From the NCBI GenBank assembly GCA_963784415.1, contig CAWARK010000014.1, positions 1,054,001-1,118,000 of the forward strand: a DNA stretch of 64,000 bases, written 5' to 3'. Numbering within the stretch: the stretch's first letter is position 1; each line of letters starts with the position of its first letter. The position numbers and the translations under genes are program-made. The notes below the pieces were generated by a model. That model made no database searches. It was not told the DNA's origin and saw only the letters and a program-made list of their open reading frames with translations. This document shows, one piece after another, positions 28,250 to 38,216 of this stretch. The stretch is from UBA7672 sp963784415 (GTDB taxonomy: Bacteria; Pseudomonadota; Alphaproteobacteria; Caulobacterales; Hyphomonadaceae).

Positions 28250-29146
28250 TTAATGCGCCGAAGCGACTTGCGTCGTTGCGCCCGGGCGCGGCAGGCTATC
28301 GAGGTATTCGCGGCCGCCCTTGGCAGGGTCGGCTTGTGCGGCGGCCAGCCAGGCGTCGTACTGGGCCTGAGGCAGGATCCACAGTTCGATCGGCATGTTG
28401 CTGTGATCCTTGCCGCAAAGCTCGGAGCACTGGCCGTAGTAAATTCCCGGCTGGTCGACCTTGAACCAGAGCGAGTTCAGGCGGCCCGGCACGGCATCAA
28501 CCTTGAGCGTGAATTGCGGCATGGCCCATGCGTGGATCACGTCGCGCGCGGTGATCTTGAGACGAACATAGCGGCCGGCCGGCGCCACCATCGGGTGATC
28601 GGTCGACAGCTGGGCCAGGTCGCCACGCGCGTCGATCAGCGGACGATCCTTGTCGCCATGCTTGAGGATGCGGCTCTCGACGACGAACTCTTTGTCCGTG
28701 TTCTGATTGTACGTGTAGTCCCAGTACCACATGTTGCCGTAGATCTTGATGTCCACGACATCGGCCTCGGCCACCTGCTCGCCATTGAAGGCGACGTCCT
28801 GCTCGTAGAGCAGCGGGAACGAGCCCTTGGCGATCCAGACGAGGATCAGCACCGGGATGACCGTCCAGAGAATTTCGATCAGCGTGTTGTGGCTGAATTT
28901 CCGCGGCACCGGGTTGGCGCGCTTGTTGTAGCGGATCATCACCCAGATCAGCAGCGCCGTGACGACCGCCACGATGACCGTGATGATCCAGAGCACTTCG
29001 CCGTGGAAGGCGTGCACCCTCTTGGCGGTCTCCGTGACCGGTGTCTGGAAATCAATACCGCCTTCCGTGGGCACAGCCCACGCGGACCCGGCAGCCGCAA
29101 GGCTGGCCGCGCCGAGCGCCAAGACTTTGAGGGTCTTTCTCAGCAT
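28250..29146 (-). CDS. ctaC: Cytochrome c oxidase subunit II
   Basis: 298 residues: signal peptide to about residue 24 (GSAWA), two transmembrane helices (about 48-70 and 88-107), then the cupredoxin CuA domain. The CuA ligands are visible in GQCSELCGKDHSNMP, and GNMWYWDYTY is the aromatic electron-entry patch. It receives electrons from cytochrome c. It heads the cox operon; the 165 bases to the divergent TPR gene should contain the promoter. No C-terminal heme c motif, so this is the plain aa3 form. Confidence 0.97.
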   Translation of the reverse strand: MLRKTLKVLALGAASLAAAGSAWAVPTEGGIDFQTPVTETAKRVHAFHGEVLWIITVIVAVVTALLIWVMIRYNKRANPVPRKFSHNTLIEILWTVIPVLILVWIAKGSFPLLYEQDVAFNGEQVAEADVVDIKIYGNMWYWDYTYNQNTDKEFVVESRILKHGDKDRPLIDARGDLAQLSTDHPMVAPAGRYVRLKITARDVIHAWAMPQFTLKVDAVPGRLNSLWFKVDQPGIYYGQCSELCGKDHSNMPIELWILPQAQYDAWLAAAQADPAKGGREYLDSLPRPGATTQVASAH

Positions 29147-29311
29147 TTTTTGTCCACATCCTCCAGCCAGATGCGTGAAGCCCGGGCTTTAACGTGATAC
29201 GCTTCCTATCGCCACCACTCCGTTTCGCACTGCCGGGTGCATAGTGTCGCAGGCGGCCCGATTCGGATTGGTAAGCGCTGGTCGCTATCAGACGCTCAAG
29301 GAGTTGGGAAG

Positions 29312-29890
29312 ATGAGAACCCGGATTCGATTGGGGATTTCGATTTGCATCGCTGTCGCAGCAAGCCAGGGCGCGGCCTTCGCGCAGGGTGCTGTAACGGT
29401 CATCGGCGGCGGGCTCGCGCAAGCCTGTTATGAAGCCGTCGAAGACGAGGAAACTGCAACGCAGCAAGCACTCGCTCTGTGCGACCGCGCGATCACGGAG
29501 GAAACCCTCCGCCGCAAGGACAGGGCCGCCACCTACACCAACCGCGGCATTCTCTACATGCGCAACGGCAACAACACGCGCGCCATGTGGGATTACCAGC
29601 GCAGCATCGACATCATGCCCGAGCTGAAGCAGGCCAAGGTCAATCTCGGCGCCGCGCTCTACAACCTGAAACGCTATCCCGAGGCGCTCCAGGCCCTGAA
29701 CGAGGGCGTTGCAACCACCTCCGACGAGGCCCGGATGATCGGCTACTACAATCGCGGGCTGACCCATGAAGCGCTGGGCGATCTGCAGTCCGCCTACGAG
29801 GATTTCCGTAGCGCCCTCACGATCAAGCCGGATTTCAAGCTCGCCACCGACCAGATTTCGCGTTTCACGGTGGTTCCCGCCGACAGCTGA
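29312..29890 (+). CDS. Exported TPR-repeat protein
   Basis: 192 residues from the ATG at 29312, with AAGGAG upstream. Signal peptide to about residue 25 (AAFAQ). Three tetratricopeptide repeats occupy about 75-180 (blocks such as ATYTNRGILYMRNGN, KVNLGAALYNLKRYPEAL and GYYNRGLTHEALGDLQSAYED). Likely a periplasmic protein-protein interaction scaffold. Divergent from ctaC; partner unknown. Confidence 0.75.
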   Translation: MRTRIRLGISICIAVAASQGAAFAQGAVTVIGGGLAQACYEAVEDEETATQQALALCDRAITEETLRRKDRAATYTNRGILYMRNGNNTRAMWDYQRSIDIMPELKQAKVNLGAALYNLKRYPEALQALNEGVATTSDEARMIGYYNRGLTHEALGDLQSAYEDFRSALTIKPDFKLATDQISRFTVVPADS

Positions 29891-30004
29891 CGTCTGCGGC
29901 AGGCCCAGCAACAGGGTTTGCGTTGTAATTGACGTGCGCTCCACCCTATCTTGGAGGTGGAATGAGGCCGTTTTGAACGCGCCCGATCTTCTCGGAGAAG
30001 CCTG

Positions 30005-31420
30005 ATGTCGGACCGCAGCCTGATCGAGGAAGCCGGGATCGGCGTATCGAAGGCCGCTGGCATCCTGGATGAGGCGCTTTCCGGTGCGGAAGACGGTGAA
30101 ATCTATCTCGAATCCGTCCGTTCCGAGAGCTTCCTGTTCGATGACGGCCGCCTGAAATCCGCCTCCTACGACAGCGGCCAGGGTTTTGGCCTCCGCGTCG
30201 TTTCGGGCGAAACCACCGGCTACGCCCACGCCAGCGAAATCTCCGAAGCCTCCCTCCGCCGCGCCGCCACCTCCGCCTCCGCCGCCAAACGCGGTCGCAC
30301 CGGCACGCTCGCCGTCGGTCCCACCCCGGTAAACCGCCGCCTTTACGCAGACGTCGACCCCACCGCCTCCCCTGACTTCGTCACCAAGACCGGCCTCCTC
30401 GCCGAGATCGACGCCTGGTGCCGCGCCCGCGACCCGCGCGTGGTGCAGGTCTCCGCCTCCCTCGCCGGCTCGCGCACGTCGGTCGAGATCATCCGCTCCG
30501 GCGGCGCCAGCGTCGCCGAAGCCCGGCCGCTGGTGCGCGTCAACATCGCGGTCACGCTGGAAAAGGATGGCCGCCGTGAAACCGGTTCGGCCGGCGCAGG
30601 CGGCCGCGCCTCCTACGACGAATGGATCCAGCCGGATCGCTGGAAGGCCCTCGCCGAACGCGCGCTCCGCAAGGCCGAGATCAATCTCGAAGCCATCCCC
30701 GCCCCTGCCGGCGAAATGGAAGTGGCGCTCGGACCGGGCTGGACCGGCGTGCTGCTGCACGAAGCTGTCGGCCACGGCCTCGAAGGCGACTTCAACCGCA
30801 AGGGCTCGTCCGTCTACTCCGGCAAGATCGGCGAGCAGGTGATGGCCAAGGGCGTCACCATCGTCGACGACGGCACGATCGCCAACCGCCGCGGCTCGCT
30901 GTCCTTCGACGACGAAGGCACGCAGACGCAGCGCACCGTGCTGGTCGAAGACGGCCGCCTCGTCGGCTACATGCAGGACCGGATGAACTCGCGCCTGATG
31001 GGCGTCGCCGCTACCGGCAATGGCCGTCGCGAGAACTACGCCTCGACGCCAATGCCCCGCATGACCAACACCTTCATGACCGGCGGCACGCACGATCCCG
31101 AAGAGATTGTCCGCTCGATCAAGCGCGGCATCTGGGCCGTCGATTTCGGCGGCGGCCAGGTCGACATCACCAACGGCCAGTTCGTCTTCCAGTGCACGGA
31201 GGCCTACCTCGTCGAGGACGGCAAGGTCGGCCCGCCGGTGAAGAACGCCACGCTGATCGGCCACGGCCCCACGGTGATGAACAACATCTCCATGGTCGGC
31301 AACGACTTCGCGATGGACGACGGCGTCGGCACCTGCGGCAAAGCCGGCCAGTCCGTCCCCGTCGGCGTCGGCCAGCCTTCGCTGCGCATCGACAAGATCA
31401 CCGTCGGCGGCGCTGGCTGA
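30005..31420 (+). CDS. tldD: Metalloprotease TldD
   Basis: 471 residues. The zinc motif is H252-E-x-x-x-H257 (LLHEAVGHGLEGD), characteristic of TldD, which works as a heterodimer with TldE/PmbA to digest unfolded peptides and process some modified peptides such as microcin B17 in E. coli. The N-terminal domain (DGRLKSASYDSGQGFGLRV) and the C-terminal GTCGKAGQSVPVGVGQP block are intact. The pmbA partner is not in the window. Adjacent to the cox operon, as in many alphaproteobacteria. Confidence 0.96.
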   Translation: MSDRSLIEEAGIGVSKAAGILDEALSGAEDGEIYLESVRSESFLFDDGRLKSASYDSGQGFGLRVVSGETTGYAHASEISEASLRRAATSASAAKRGRTGTLAVGPTPVNRRLYADVDPTASPDFVTKTGLLAEIDAWCRARDPRVVQVSASLAGSRTSVEIIRSGGASVAEARPLVRVNIAVTLEKDGRRETGSAGAGGRASYDEWIQPDRWKALAERALRKAEINLEAIPAPAGEMEVALGPGWTGVLLHEAVGHGLEGDFNRKGSSVYSGKIGEQVMAKGVTIVDDGTIANRRGSLSFDDEGTQTQRTVLVEDGRLVGYMQDRMNSRLMGVAATGNGRRENYASTPMPRMTNTFMTGGTHDPEEIVRSIKRGIWAVDFGGGQVDITNGQFVFQCTEAYLVEDGKVGPPVKNATLIGHGPTVMNNISMVGNDFAMDDGVGTCGKAGQSVPVGVGQPSLRIDKITVGGAG

Positions 31421-31449
31421 TCGTTTCACTCGCCACAGCGACACAAGAA

Positions 31450-31485
31450 AAAAGGGGCGTCTCTTTCCAGAGATGCCCCTTTTGA
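31450..31485. terminator. Bidirectional intrinsic terminator
   Basis: AAAAGGGGC-GTCTCT pairs with AGAGAT-GCCCCTTTT around TTCC, with an A-run on the left and T-run on the right. It serves the convergent tldD and peptide-transporter genes. Confidence 0.9.
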
Positions 31486-31501
31486 TTTCGAGCCTACCCC
31501 G

Positions 31502-33352
31502 TTACTCGGCGGCTTGCGGCGCCGGCGTTTGCCCGTCCCGCGGCTTGTCTTGCAAGTGCGCGAGCTTGTTGAGGAACGGGCTTGCAATCCCCAGTGCGAT
31601 GCCGATCCCGATGCCCCACAGGCCAACATTGGTGAACACCTCGGCATAGGTTTTCAGCGCAAGACCCGGATCGAGTACCTGCCCGCCAACCGTCTCCTGC
31701 GCAGTCAGCTTGGTGATCTGCGCCTGCACTGCCTGCGCGATCGAGGAGCCGAGATACCAGGTCGCCATCATCGTCGCCGCGATCGGCGCCGGTGTCAGCT
31801 TTGTCATGGCCGAAAGTCCAACGGGCGACAGGAACAACTCACCCGTGGTGTGAAGCAGATAGAGCAGGATCAGGAAGATCAGCGGAACCTTGTATTCCGC
31901 ATCCGCGTACTGGACGCCCCACACCAGCACGAGGAAGCCCGCGCCAACCTGCATCAGGCCGAGCGCAAATTTGAACGCATCGCCCGGGTCTTTCTTGTGC
32001 CGCCCCAGCCATGTCCACATAGCCGCGAAGATCGGCGCGAAGATCAGGATGAATGCGCCGTTGAAGCTCTGCGTCTGACCGGAGTTGACGCAAGCATCGC
32101 CGATGCAGAGCTGCGACGACCGCTCGGAGAACTGAGCAAGAGCAGAGCCAGCAAGTTCGAACAACGTGAAGAACACCACCGACGCCAGCACCAGGATGAT
32201 CGCGAGGATCAACTTGCCCGTTTCGGCCAGCGTCGCCTTGGTGATCATGTAATACACGAAGAAGGCCAGCATCGCCGCCGATGCGGCGGTCAACGCTGTG
32301 TTGACGATCGGCTCGCGCTGCACCAGCAGCCAGACAAGACCGACGGCCAGCAGGCCAACGATATAGATAAGCCATTCGCGGTTGATCGGCCCGATCAGCG
32401 GCCGCTTCAACAGCTCTGGATTAGGCGGCAAGCCGAGGTCGGCGGGAAGCTGCGCCGGACCAGGCGTGAAGAACAGAAGGCGGCGACGCACGAACACCAG
32501 CCATCCGAGCAGCATGCCAACGCCGGCGGCGCCGAAGCCCCAGGCCCAGCCCAGCTCCGCGCCAAGCCAGGCGCAACCTACCTGCGCCCAGAAGGCGCCG
32601 AGGTTGATCCCGTAATAGTAAAGCGAGAACCCGCCATCGCGGCGCGGATCGTCCTTGGTGTAAAGCTGGCCAACCTGCGTGGCGAGGTTCGCCTTCAGGA
32701 AGCCCACGCCCATGATGATCAGCGACAGCGCGAGGAAGAACGCGCTCATGTAGAAGGGCTGCTGCCCTTCCACGAGCATCTGGTAGCCCTCGACCGCCGA
32801 AGTTTCCGGATCGTCCTTGGGCAGGATGCTCGGCAGCTTGTCCGATCCCGCATAGCCCTTGATCTGCATGCCGCCGCCTTCGGCGGGCCCGAATTCATAT
32901 CGCTGGCCTTCGATCACGACCCAGGCTTGGCGCTTGTCCTGCCGGCCCTCGGCCGCGATGTCATAACGCTGGCCCTCAAACACGAGCACGTTCCGCGCGG
33001 GCTCCTGCTCGACCGCCATGGTGAGGTGCCCCGCCACCAGCAGCAGCGCACCGAATGCCACCGCCTTGGTCGTGCCGAGGTAGCGATCCGCCAGCATGCC
33101 GCCGATCAGCGGCAGCAGGTAAACCAGCGAGGTATAGGCGCCGTACTGCCCGCCAGCCGCTTCATCCGAAAACAGGAAGTGCTGCGTCATGTAGACGAAC
33201 AGGATCGTGCGCATCCCGTAGTAGGAGAAACGCTCCCACATCTCGGTGAAGAAGATGATGTGCAGACCCTTGGGCTGCTTGCGCAGCTGGAGGATGACCG
33301 GAAACCCCGTGATCACGGTGATCACGATGCCGACCACGACAACGATATCCAT
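31502..33352 (-). CDS. Proton-dependent oligopeptide transporter (POT/PTR family)
   Basis: 616 residues from the ATG at 33350-33352 (an in-frame ATG 54 bases upstream is less likely). The POT signature ExxERFSYYG is at 37-46, and the FYxxINLGAF-like motif is present as YYYGINLGAF. Twelve or more transmembrane helices; inner-membrane uptake of di/tripeptides with protons. Between helices 3 and 4 there is an extra ~85-residue hydrophilic segment (about 113-198) carrying a duplicated EGQRY motif (FEGQRYD and IEGQRYE), absent from standard POT proteins. The C-terminus contains a further loop with two cysteines (LCIGDACV). Confidence 0.9.
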   Translation of the reverse strand: MDIVVVVGIVITVITGFPVILQLRKQPKGLHIIFFTEMWERFSYYGMRTILFVYMTQHFLFSDEAAGGQYGAYTSLVYLLPLIGGMLADRYLGTTKAVAFGALLLVAGHLTMAVEQEPARNVLVFEGQRYDIAAEGRQDKRQAWVVIEGQRYEFGPAEGGGMQIKGYAGSDKLPSILPKDDPETSAVEGYQMLVEGQQPFYMSAFFLALSLIIMGVGFLKANLATQVGQLYTKDDPRRDGGFSLYYYGINLGAFWAQVGCAWLGAELGWAWGFGAAGVGMLLGWLVFVRRRLLFFTPGPAQLPADLGLPPNPELLKRPLIGPINREWLIYIVGLLAVGLVWLLVQREPIVNTALTAASAAMLAFFVYYMITKATLAETGKLILAIILVLASVVFFTLFELAGSALAQFSERSSQLCIGDACVNSGQTQSFNGAFILIFAPIFAAMWTWLGRHKKDPGDAFKFALGLMQVGAGFLVLVWGVQYADAEYKVPLIFLILLYLLHTTGELFLSPVGLSAMTKLTPAPIAATMMATWYLGSSIAQAVQAQITKLTAQETVGGQVLDPGLALKTYAEVFTNVGLWGIGIGIALGIASPFLNKLAHLQDKPRDGQTPAPQAAE

Positions 33353-33484
33353 GCAGTCCTCGCCCAAATGCCCTTCGCGGGTCTGGTCGATGATCAACAC
33401 GTGCAACGAACATGCTCAAGCCCCGTAATCGCTGGAACCGCGCAAGTTTGTGCCTATTGCGATGAACGGAGGCGCCGAACCGGC

Positions 33485-34865
33485 CTAGACCCGCGTTTCC
33501 GCGAAGGCCCGCGTGATGTCGCCTTCCCAGGGGCCATGATACTTGGCCAGCAGGCGCAGCGCAGGGGTAACGCCGGTTTCGGCGACTTCTTGCAGATCGG
33601 TGAGGAACACCGTTTCGTCCTTGCCCGTGACGCGTTCAGCCGCGCCCGGCGCTTCAGGCCGTCGGCCGCCAGCTTCACGGCTGAGCCCGGGCGAGTTCCT
33701 GCGCCGTCGTGTTCCGGATCGGCGCGCTGAGGCCGAGCATCGGAACCGCGGACCGCAGCGCCTGACGCTCGAACGCGTTGAAGCCCTTCATCAGCTCCCA
33801 CGCGCCATCGAGAGCGACGTCGTCATAGAGAATGCCGACCCAGAACGCGGAGAGCGCGCACAGCGCGTCATGCGCGCCGGCGTCCGCCCCGCGCATTTCG
33901 AGGAACGTCTTGAGCCGCACCTCCGGGAAGATCGTCGACAGGTGATCGTCGAAATCGTCCATCGCCGGCAATTCACCGGGAAGGATGGGAAGCTTGCCGG
34001 CCATGAAATCACGGAACGACAGGCCCGACGCATCGATATACTTGCCCTCGCGCCGCACGAAATACATCGGCACGTCGAGCGCGTAGTCGACATACTGTTC
34101 GAAGCCGAAGCCTTCCTCGAATGCGAACGGCAGCATGCCCGAACGATCCGGGTCGGTGTCCGTCCACACATGCGAGCGGTAGGACTGGAAGCCGTTGGTG
34201 CGGCCTTCGGCGAACGGCGAGTTGGCGAACAGCGCCGTCGCGAGCGGTTGCAGCGCGAGGCTGACACGCAGCTTTTTCACCATGTCGGGCTCGGAACCGA
34301 AATCGAGATTGGTCTGCACGGTACACGAGCGGAACATCATCTCGCGCCCGAGCCGGCCGACCTTGCCCATGTAGGATTTCATGATGCCATAGCGCCCCTT
34401 GGGCATCATCGGCGTTTCGTCGAACGACCACAGCGGCGAGAAACCAAGGCCGAGGAAGTCGATGTTCATCGGCTTCGCGATGGCGCGCGTCTCGCGCAGG
34501 TGATCGCCGATCTCGACGCAGGTCTCGTGGATGTTGTCGAGCGGCGCGCCCGAAAGTTCGAACTGTCCGCCGGGTTCAAGGCTGACGCTCGCCAATCCCT
34601 TCTTGAGACCGATGATGTGGCCGCCCTCGATGATCGGCGCCCAGTCGTAGTCGCGCGCGAGGCCGTCGAGCAGCCCCTTGATCGAGGCCGCGCCTTCATA
34701 CGGCACAGGCCGCAGCGATCCCTCGATGAATCCGAATTTCTCGTGCTCGGTGCCGATGCGCCAGTCGGACTTGGGCTTCGCCCCGCCTGCCAGACGTTCG
34801 ACGAGCTCCCGCTTGCCCGCGATACGCGGCGCGGCCTCGTCTACATCGCGAGTCGGTGTGGTCAT
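33485..34865 (-). CDS. gshA: Glutamate-cysteine ligase (GCS2/plant type), frameshifted near the 3' end
   Basis: First enzyme of glutathione synthesis. The uninterrupted part (396 codons, ending at 33675) contains WRIGTEHEKFGF, GGQFELSGAPL, PKGRYGIMKSYM and CTVQTNLDFGSE of the alphaproteobacterial/plant-type ligase. The normal ~60-residue C-terminus is present but in other frames: KLAADGLKRRARLNA in one, then TGKDETVFLTDLQEVAE through AFAETRV and a TAG at 33485 in the next. Two single-base-type shifts, near 33680-33692 and 33628-33636, restore the full family length. Sequencing error is the likeliest explanation. It follows rsmE on the same strand. Confidence 0.88.
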
Positions 34866-34981
34866 GCGCTGCGTCCGGAACTGGCCCTCGCCAGCGAGAT
34901 AGGTACGCGGGAATAGGTAAGCCAGTCCGGCCCGTCAAATGTTCGAATAGAGGAGGAAAACTATCCCCTCGATCAGCTCGC

Positions 34982-35749
34982 CTATCCGCGCCAGTCGCCC
35001 CGGATGGACTGCCACAAGGCGAGCAACGCCAGCGCCGCCGTCTCCGCCCGCAGGATGCGTGGTCCCAGACTCACCGGGCGCACGAACGCCTGTTTACGCA
35101 GATGCGCACGCTCGGCGGCGGAGAACCCGCCCTCCGGCCCGATCAGGATCGCTGCGGGTCCGTCGGACAGCGCCCGCAGCACCTCCCCCGCCGCCCCCGC
35201 CCTCCCCGCCTCCCCGCCCCACGGGCGCTCCGCATCGTCGCCGGCCTCGTCCGCAAACAGCAGAACCCGGCCCGCATCCCAGCCATTGAGCAACGGCATC
35301 AGTTTCGCAGCGTCACGTATGGGCGGCACGTCCAGCCGCTCGGTCTGCTCGGCCGCCTCGATCGCCAGGCGTTGCAGCCGATCGACCCTCACCGTCTCAG
35401 CGTCAGTCCGCTCGGTCAGCACCGGACGGATCTCGGCGGCGCCAAGCTCCACCGCCTTCTCGACCACAAAATCGGTGCGGGCCTTTTTCAACGGCGCAAA
35501 CAGCAGCCAGATGTCGGGCACGCCCGCCTGCTCTCGCACACGAGGCCCAAGTTGAAGCGTCGCCGTGGATTTCGTGCTGGCGCTCAGGCTGGCGTCCCAT
35601 TCACCATGGCGGCCGTTGAAGACGCGCACCGGATCACCGACGCCGAGCCGCATGACGCGCGTGAGATAGTGCGCCTGGTCGCCATCAAGGAGGACAGCCC
35701 CGCCCTCGATCAGGTCCGGGGCGACATACAGCCGGGGTGTCGCGCTCAT
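34982..35749 (-). CDS. rsmE: 16S rRNA (uracil-1498-N3)-methyltransferase
   Basis: 255 residues. SPOUT-family knot: FAPLKKARTDFVVEKAVELG, then AILIGPEGGFSAAE and the C-terminal SLGPRILRAETAAL, which binds SAM. It methylates U1498 in the decoding centre of the small subunit. An Ala/Gly-rich insert (GGEAGRAGAAGE) lies before the GPEGG motif. Divergent from ubiA with 51 bases between starts. Confidence 0.95.
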   Translation of the reverse strand: MSATPRLYVAPDLIEGGAVLLDGDQAHYLTRVMRLGVGDPVRVFNGRHGEWDASLSASTKSTATLQLGPRVREQAGVPDIWLLFAPLKKARTDFVVEKAVELGAAEIRPVLTERTDAETVRVDRLQRLAIEAAEQTERLDVPPIRDAAKLMPLLNGWDAGRVLLFADEAGDDAERPWGGEAGRAGAAGEVLRALSDGPAAILIGPEGGFSAAERAHLRKQAFVRPVSLGPRILRAETAALALLALWQSIRGDWRG

Positions 35750-35800
35750 GCCCTTGCGCTATATCGGCCAAACTCATCTGCCAAGGGACCCCAGCCACAC

Positions 35801-36733
35801 GTGCCCCAGACTGACGCCAACCCGAATAGCCCTGCCGACGCCATCCGCGGCTCATGGGTCAGCCGCGCCCCGGCTTTCGCGCGCCCCTACCTGCAGTTAT
35901 CACGCTACGACCGCCCCGCGGGCTTCTGGCTGCTCGGCCTGCCCTGCCTGATCGGCCTCGTGCTCGCGCGCATTCCGCATGGCCTGACGCCATCAGACGG
36001 ATGGCTGGCCGCCCTATTCATCATTGGCGCCGTCGCGATGCGTGGCGCCGGCTGCACCTATAACGACATCCTCGACCAGGACATCGACGCGAAAGTCGCC
36101 CGCACCGCCCTGCGCCCGCTGCCCTCCGGCGCGGTCTCGCTGAAGAAAGCGTGGGCGTGGTTGCTGGTCCAGTGCGCCATCGGCCTTGCCGTGCTGCTGT
36201 GCCTGCCGGACCTCGCCAAGCTGGTCGCGCTGGGCTCGATCCCGATGGTCGCGCTCTATCCGCTGATGAAGCGCATCACATGGTGGCCGCAGGTCTGGCT
36301 CGGCCTGACGTTCAACTGGGGCGCCATCGTCGCGCCCGCTGCCGTGCGCGGCGAGATCACGACGGCGGACTGGCTGCTCTATGCCGGCCTCGTCCTGTGG
36401 ACGCTGGGCTACGACACCATCTACGCCATCCAGGATCGCGAGGACGACGCGCTGATCGGTGTGCGTTCTACCGCACGCCGGTTCGGGGGCAGGATCAAAC
36501 CAGCGGTCACCGTCATCTACCTCGCGTGCGCAGCACTTTGTGCAGCGGCGGGATACGTCGCGGGCGGTTGGCTCGCATTCGCGCTGACGGCGCCGTTCGC
36601 GCTGCACCTGCTGTTTCAGGCCCTGCGACTCGACACCGCCGATGGCCAGCGCGCCCTGATGCTGTTCCGGGCCAATCGCGAAGCCGGCCTGCTCCTGCTC
36701 GCAAGCTGGGCCTTCATTGCCGCCCCGATCTAG
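35801..36733 (+). CDS. ubiA: 4-hydroxybenzoate polyprenyltransferase
   Basis: 310 residues from the GTG at 35801 (VPQTDANPNS); no in-frame ATG gives a full N-terminus. Membrane prenyltransferase that attaches the isoprenoid tail to 4-hydroxybenzoate in ubiquinone synthesis. First Mg/diphosphate motif NDILDQDIDAKVART, second region DTIYAIQDREDDALIGVRST; about eight to nine hydrophobic helices. The substrate-side segment LSRYDRPAGFWLL is typical of UbiA. Confidence 0.93.
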   Translation: MPQTDANPNSPADAIRGSWVSRAPAFARPYLQLSRYDRPAGFWLLGLPCLIGLVLARIPHGLTPSDGWLAALFIIGAVAMRGAGCTYNDILDQDIDAKVARTALRPLPSGAVSLKKAWAWLLVQCAIGLAVLLCLPDLAKLVALGSIPMVALYPLMKRITWWPQVWLGLTFNWGAIVAPAAVRGEITTADWLLYAGLVLWTLGYDTIYAIQDREDDALIGVRSTARRFGGRIKPAVTVIYLACAALCAAAGYVAGGWLAFALTAPFALHLLFQALRLDTADGQRALMLFRANREAGLLLLASWAFIAAPI

Positions 36734-36769
36734 CGGATACTCCCGCCGGGACCGGAATCGGGAGTCGTC

Positions 36770-37713
36770 ATGGCGGAAGAGCGCAAGCGTTCGAACATGG
36801 GTGTCATCGTCGGCATAGCGACGGCGGTCATCGTCGCCGGCGGCGGCGGTATTGCGGGCCTGACCATGATGAGCAGTCAGGGCAACAATGCCCTCGGCGA
36901 CCCCGCTGCAATCGTCGGCGCCGACCCAAATGTGGCCGTTCAATCTGCGCCGACGGCCGATCCGGCAACACCACCCGCCCCGCTGACGCCCATGCAGCCG
37001 GGCACGGCCACGCTGTCGCCGGATGGCTCGATCAGCTTCATCGACGAGTCGCTCACATTCAGCGCTGTCCTGCCGAAAGCCGCAGCGGACGATCCGACCA
37101 TCAAGAAGCTACAGGCGGATGCGCAAACCTATCTCGACAAGAAGAAGATCGAGGCCCGCGCCGACTTCGACGAGCGCAAGAAGCAGGGCGCTGTCGAGAT
37201 GTCCTGGGAAGTCCAGCAGGAATGGAAATACACCGCAAGGGCCGGCGGCATCGCGAGCCTCGTCGGCACGAACTACGAGTTCACCGGCGGCGCCCACGGT
37301 ATGGGCTACACCGACACGAAGATCGTTCGCGCCGACACGGGCGAGGAACTCTCGCTGGCCAAGATGCTGTTACCGGACCGCTCGCCCTCGCCCGCCATCA
37401 CCATCGCGATCTGCGAGGGCCTCAAGGCCGAGAAGATGAAGACGATCCAGTCGGCCACCATCTTCGACGAGCCGATCACCTGCGCCGGACCGAAAGCCAA
37501 CGTAAAGATCGAGGACGCGCATATCGCCCTCGCCCCATCTACGGACGCTGACAAATTCGGCGGCCTGTTCGTCTACTACGACGCCTACGCCGTAGGCTCC
37601 TACGCCGAGGGGTCGTACACAATCACAATTCCGCAAGCGGTGTTCGCGAGGACATGCGCCCGCAGTACAAGTCGCTGTTCGGCGGCGCGATGCCGAAGGA
37701 CGCGAAACCCTAG
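36770..37713 (+). CDS. Membrane-anchored DUF3298/RsiV-like protein, frameshifted near the 3' end
   Basis: About 314 residues when a single-base shift near 37641-37650 is repaired. One N-terminal helix (about 13-36, VIVGIATAVIVAGGGG) anchors a periplasmic domain. YEFTGGAHGMGYTDTKIV is the GGAH-type motif of DUF3298/DUF4163 proteins (RsiV and relatives). After codon ~290 the listed frame becomes Arg/Ser-rich nonsense, whereas another frame reads EDMRPQYKSLFGGAMPKDAKP and ends with TAG at 37713, which interlocks with the tadA stop. Function unknown; relatives include anti-sigma factors and lysozyme-binding proteins. Confidence 0.7.
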
Positions 37714-38171
37714 CGCCGCGCGCGGAAGAAGCTGCGCAGCAAGGCGGCAGCCTCGTCCGCCAGAACACCGGCAGTCACCGTCGGTCGCGAGTGGCAGGTG
37801 GGTTGCTCGAAGAAGCGCGGACCGTTCGCAACAGCTCCGCCCTTTTCGTCCGGCGCGCCATAAACCACCCGGCCAATCCGCGCGTGGCTGATCGCCCCAG
37901 CGCACATCGCGCAAGGCTCCAGCGTCACGTACAGGGTGAGCCCGCTCAGCCGGTAATTCCCCAGCTTCGTCCCTGCTGCGCGCATGGCCAGCACCTCTGC
38001 GTGCGCGGTCGGATCATGCAACCCGATGGGCTGGTTGTGCGCTTCGGCCACCACCTCGCCCGTTGCGGGATCAACGACGACAGCGCCAATCGGCGCCTCG
38101 CCAGCGTCGGCCGCGGCCTGCGCCAGCGCCATCGCGCGCTGCATCATCTCAAGGTCGAAAGCCGCGTCCAT
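37710..38171 (-). CDS. tadA: tRNA-specific adenosine deaminase
   Basis: 153 residues from the ATG at 38169-38171. It deaminates A34 to inosine in tRNA-Arg(ACG). Zinc/catalytic residues: H57 and E59 in TAHAEV, C87 and C90 in EPCAMCAGA. GNYRLSGLTLYVTLEPC and SHARIGRVVYGAPDEKGGA are diagnostic for TadA among cytidine-deaminase-fold proteins. The 45 bases to the divergent rsmD start hold no visible gene. Confidence 0.96.
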   Translation of the reverse strand: MDAAFDLEMMQRAMALAQAAADAGEAPIGAVVVDPATGEVVAEAHNQPIGLHDPTAHAEVLAMRAAGTKLGNYRLSGLTLYVTLEPCAMCAGAISHARIGRVVYGAPDEKGGAVANGPRFFEQPTCHSRPTVTAGVLADEAAALLRSFFRARR

Positions 38172-38216
38172 GTCGCCCCATAGCATTTCAGCGGCGGGAT
38201 GCTAGACGCTGCAGCG

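Noticed and set aside
29288..31444. 718-codon open frame on the minus strand across the TPR and tldD genes
   Set aside because: Antisense to tldD with its intact HExxxH motif; composition is Gly/Ala/Val/Asp-rich as expected from a shadow frame.
31514..33730. 738-codon open frame opposite the peptide transporter
   Set aside because: Runs through a clear POT gene and the shifted gshA end; no family similarity or ribosome site.
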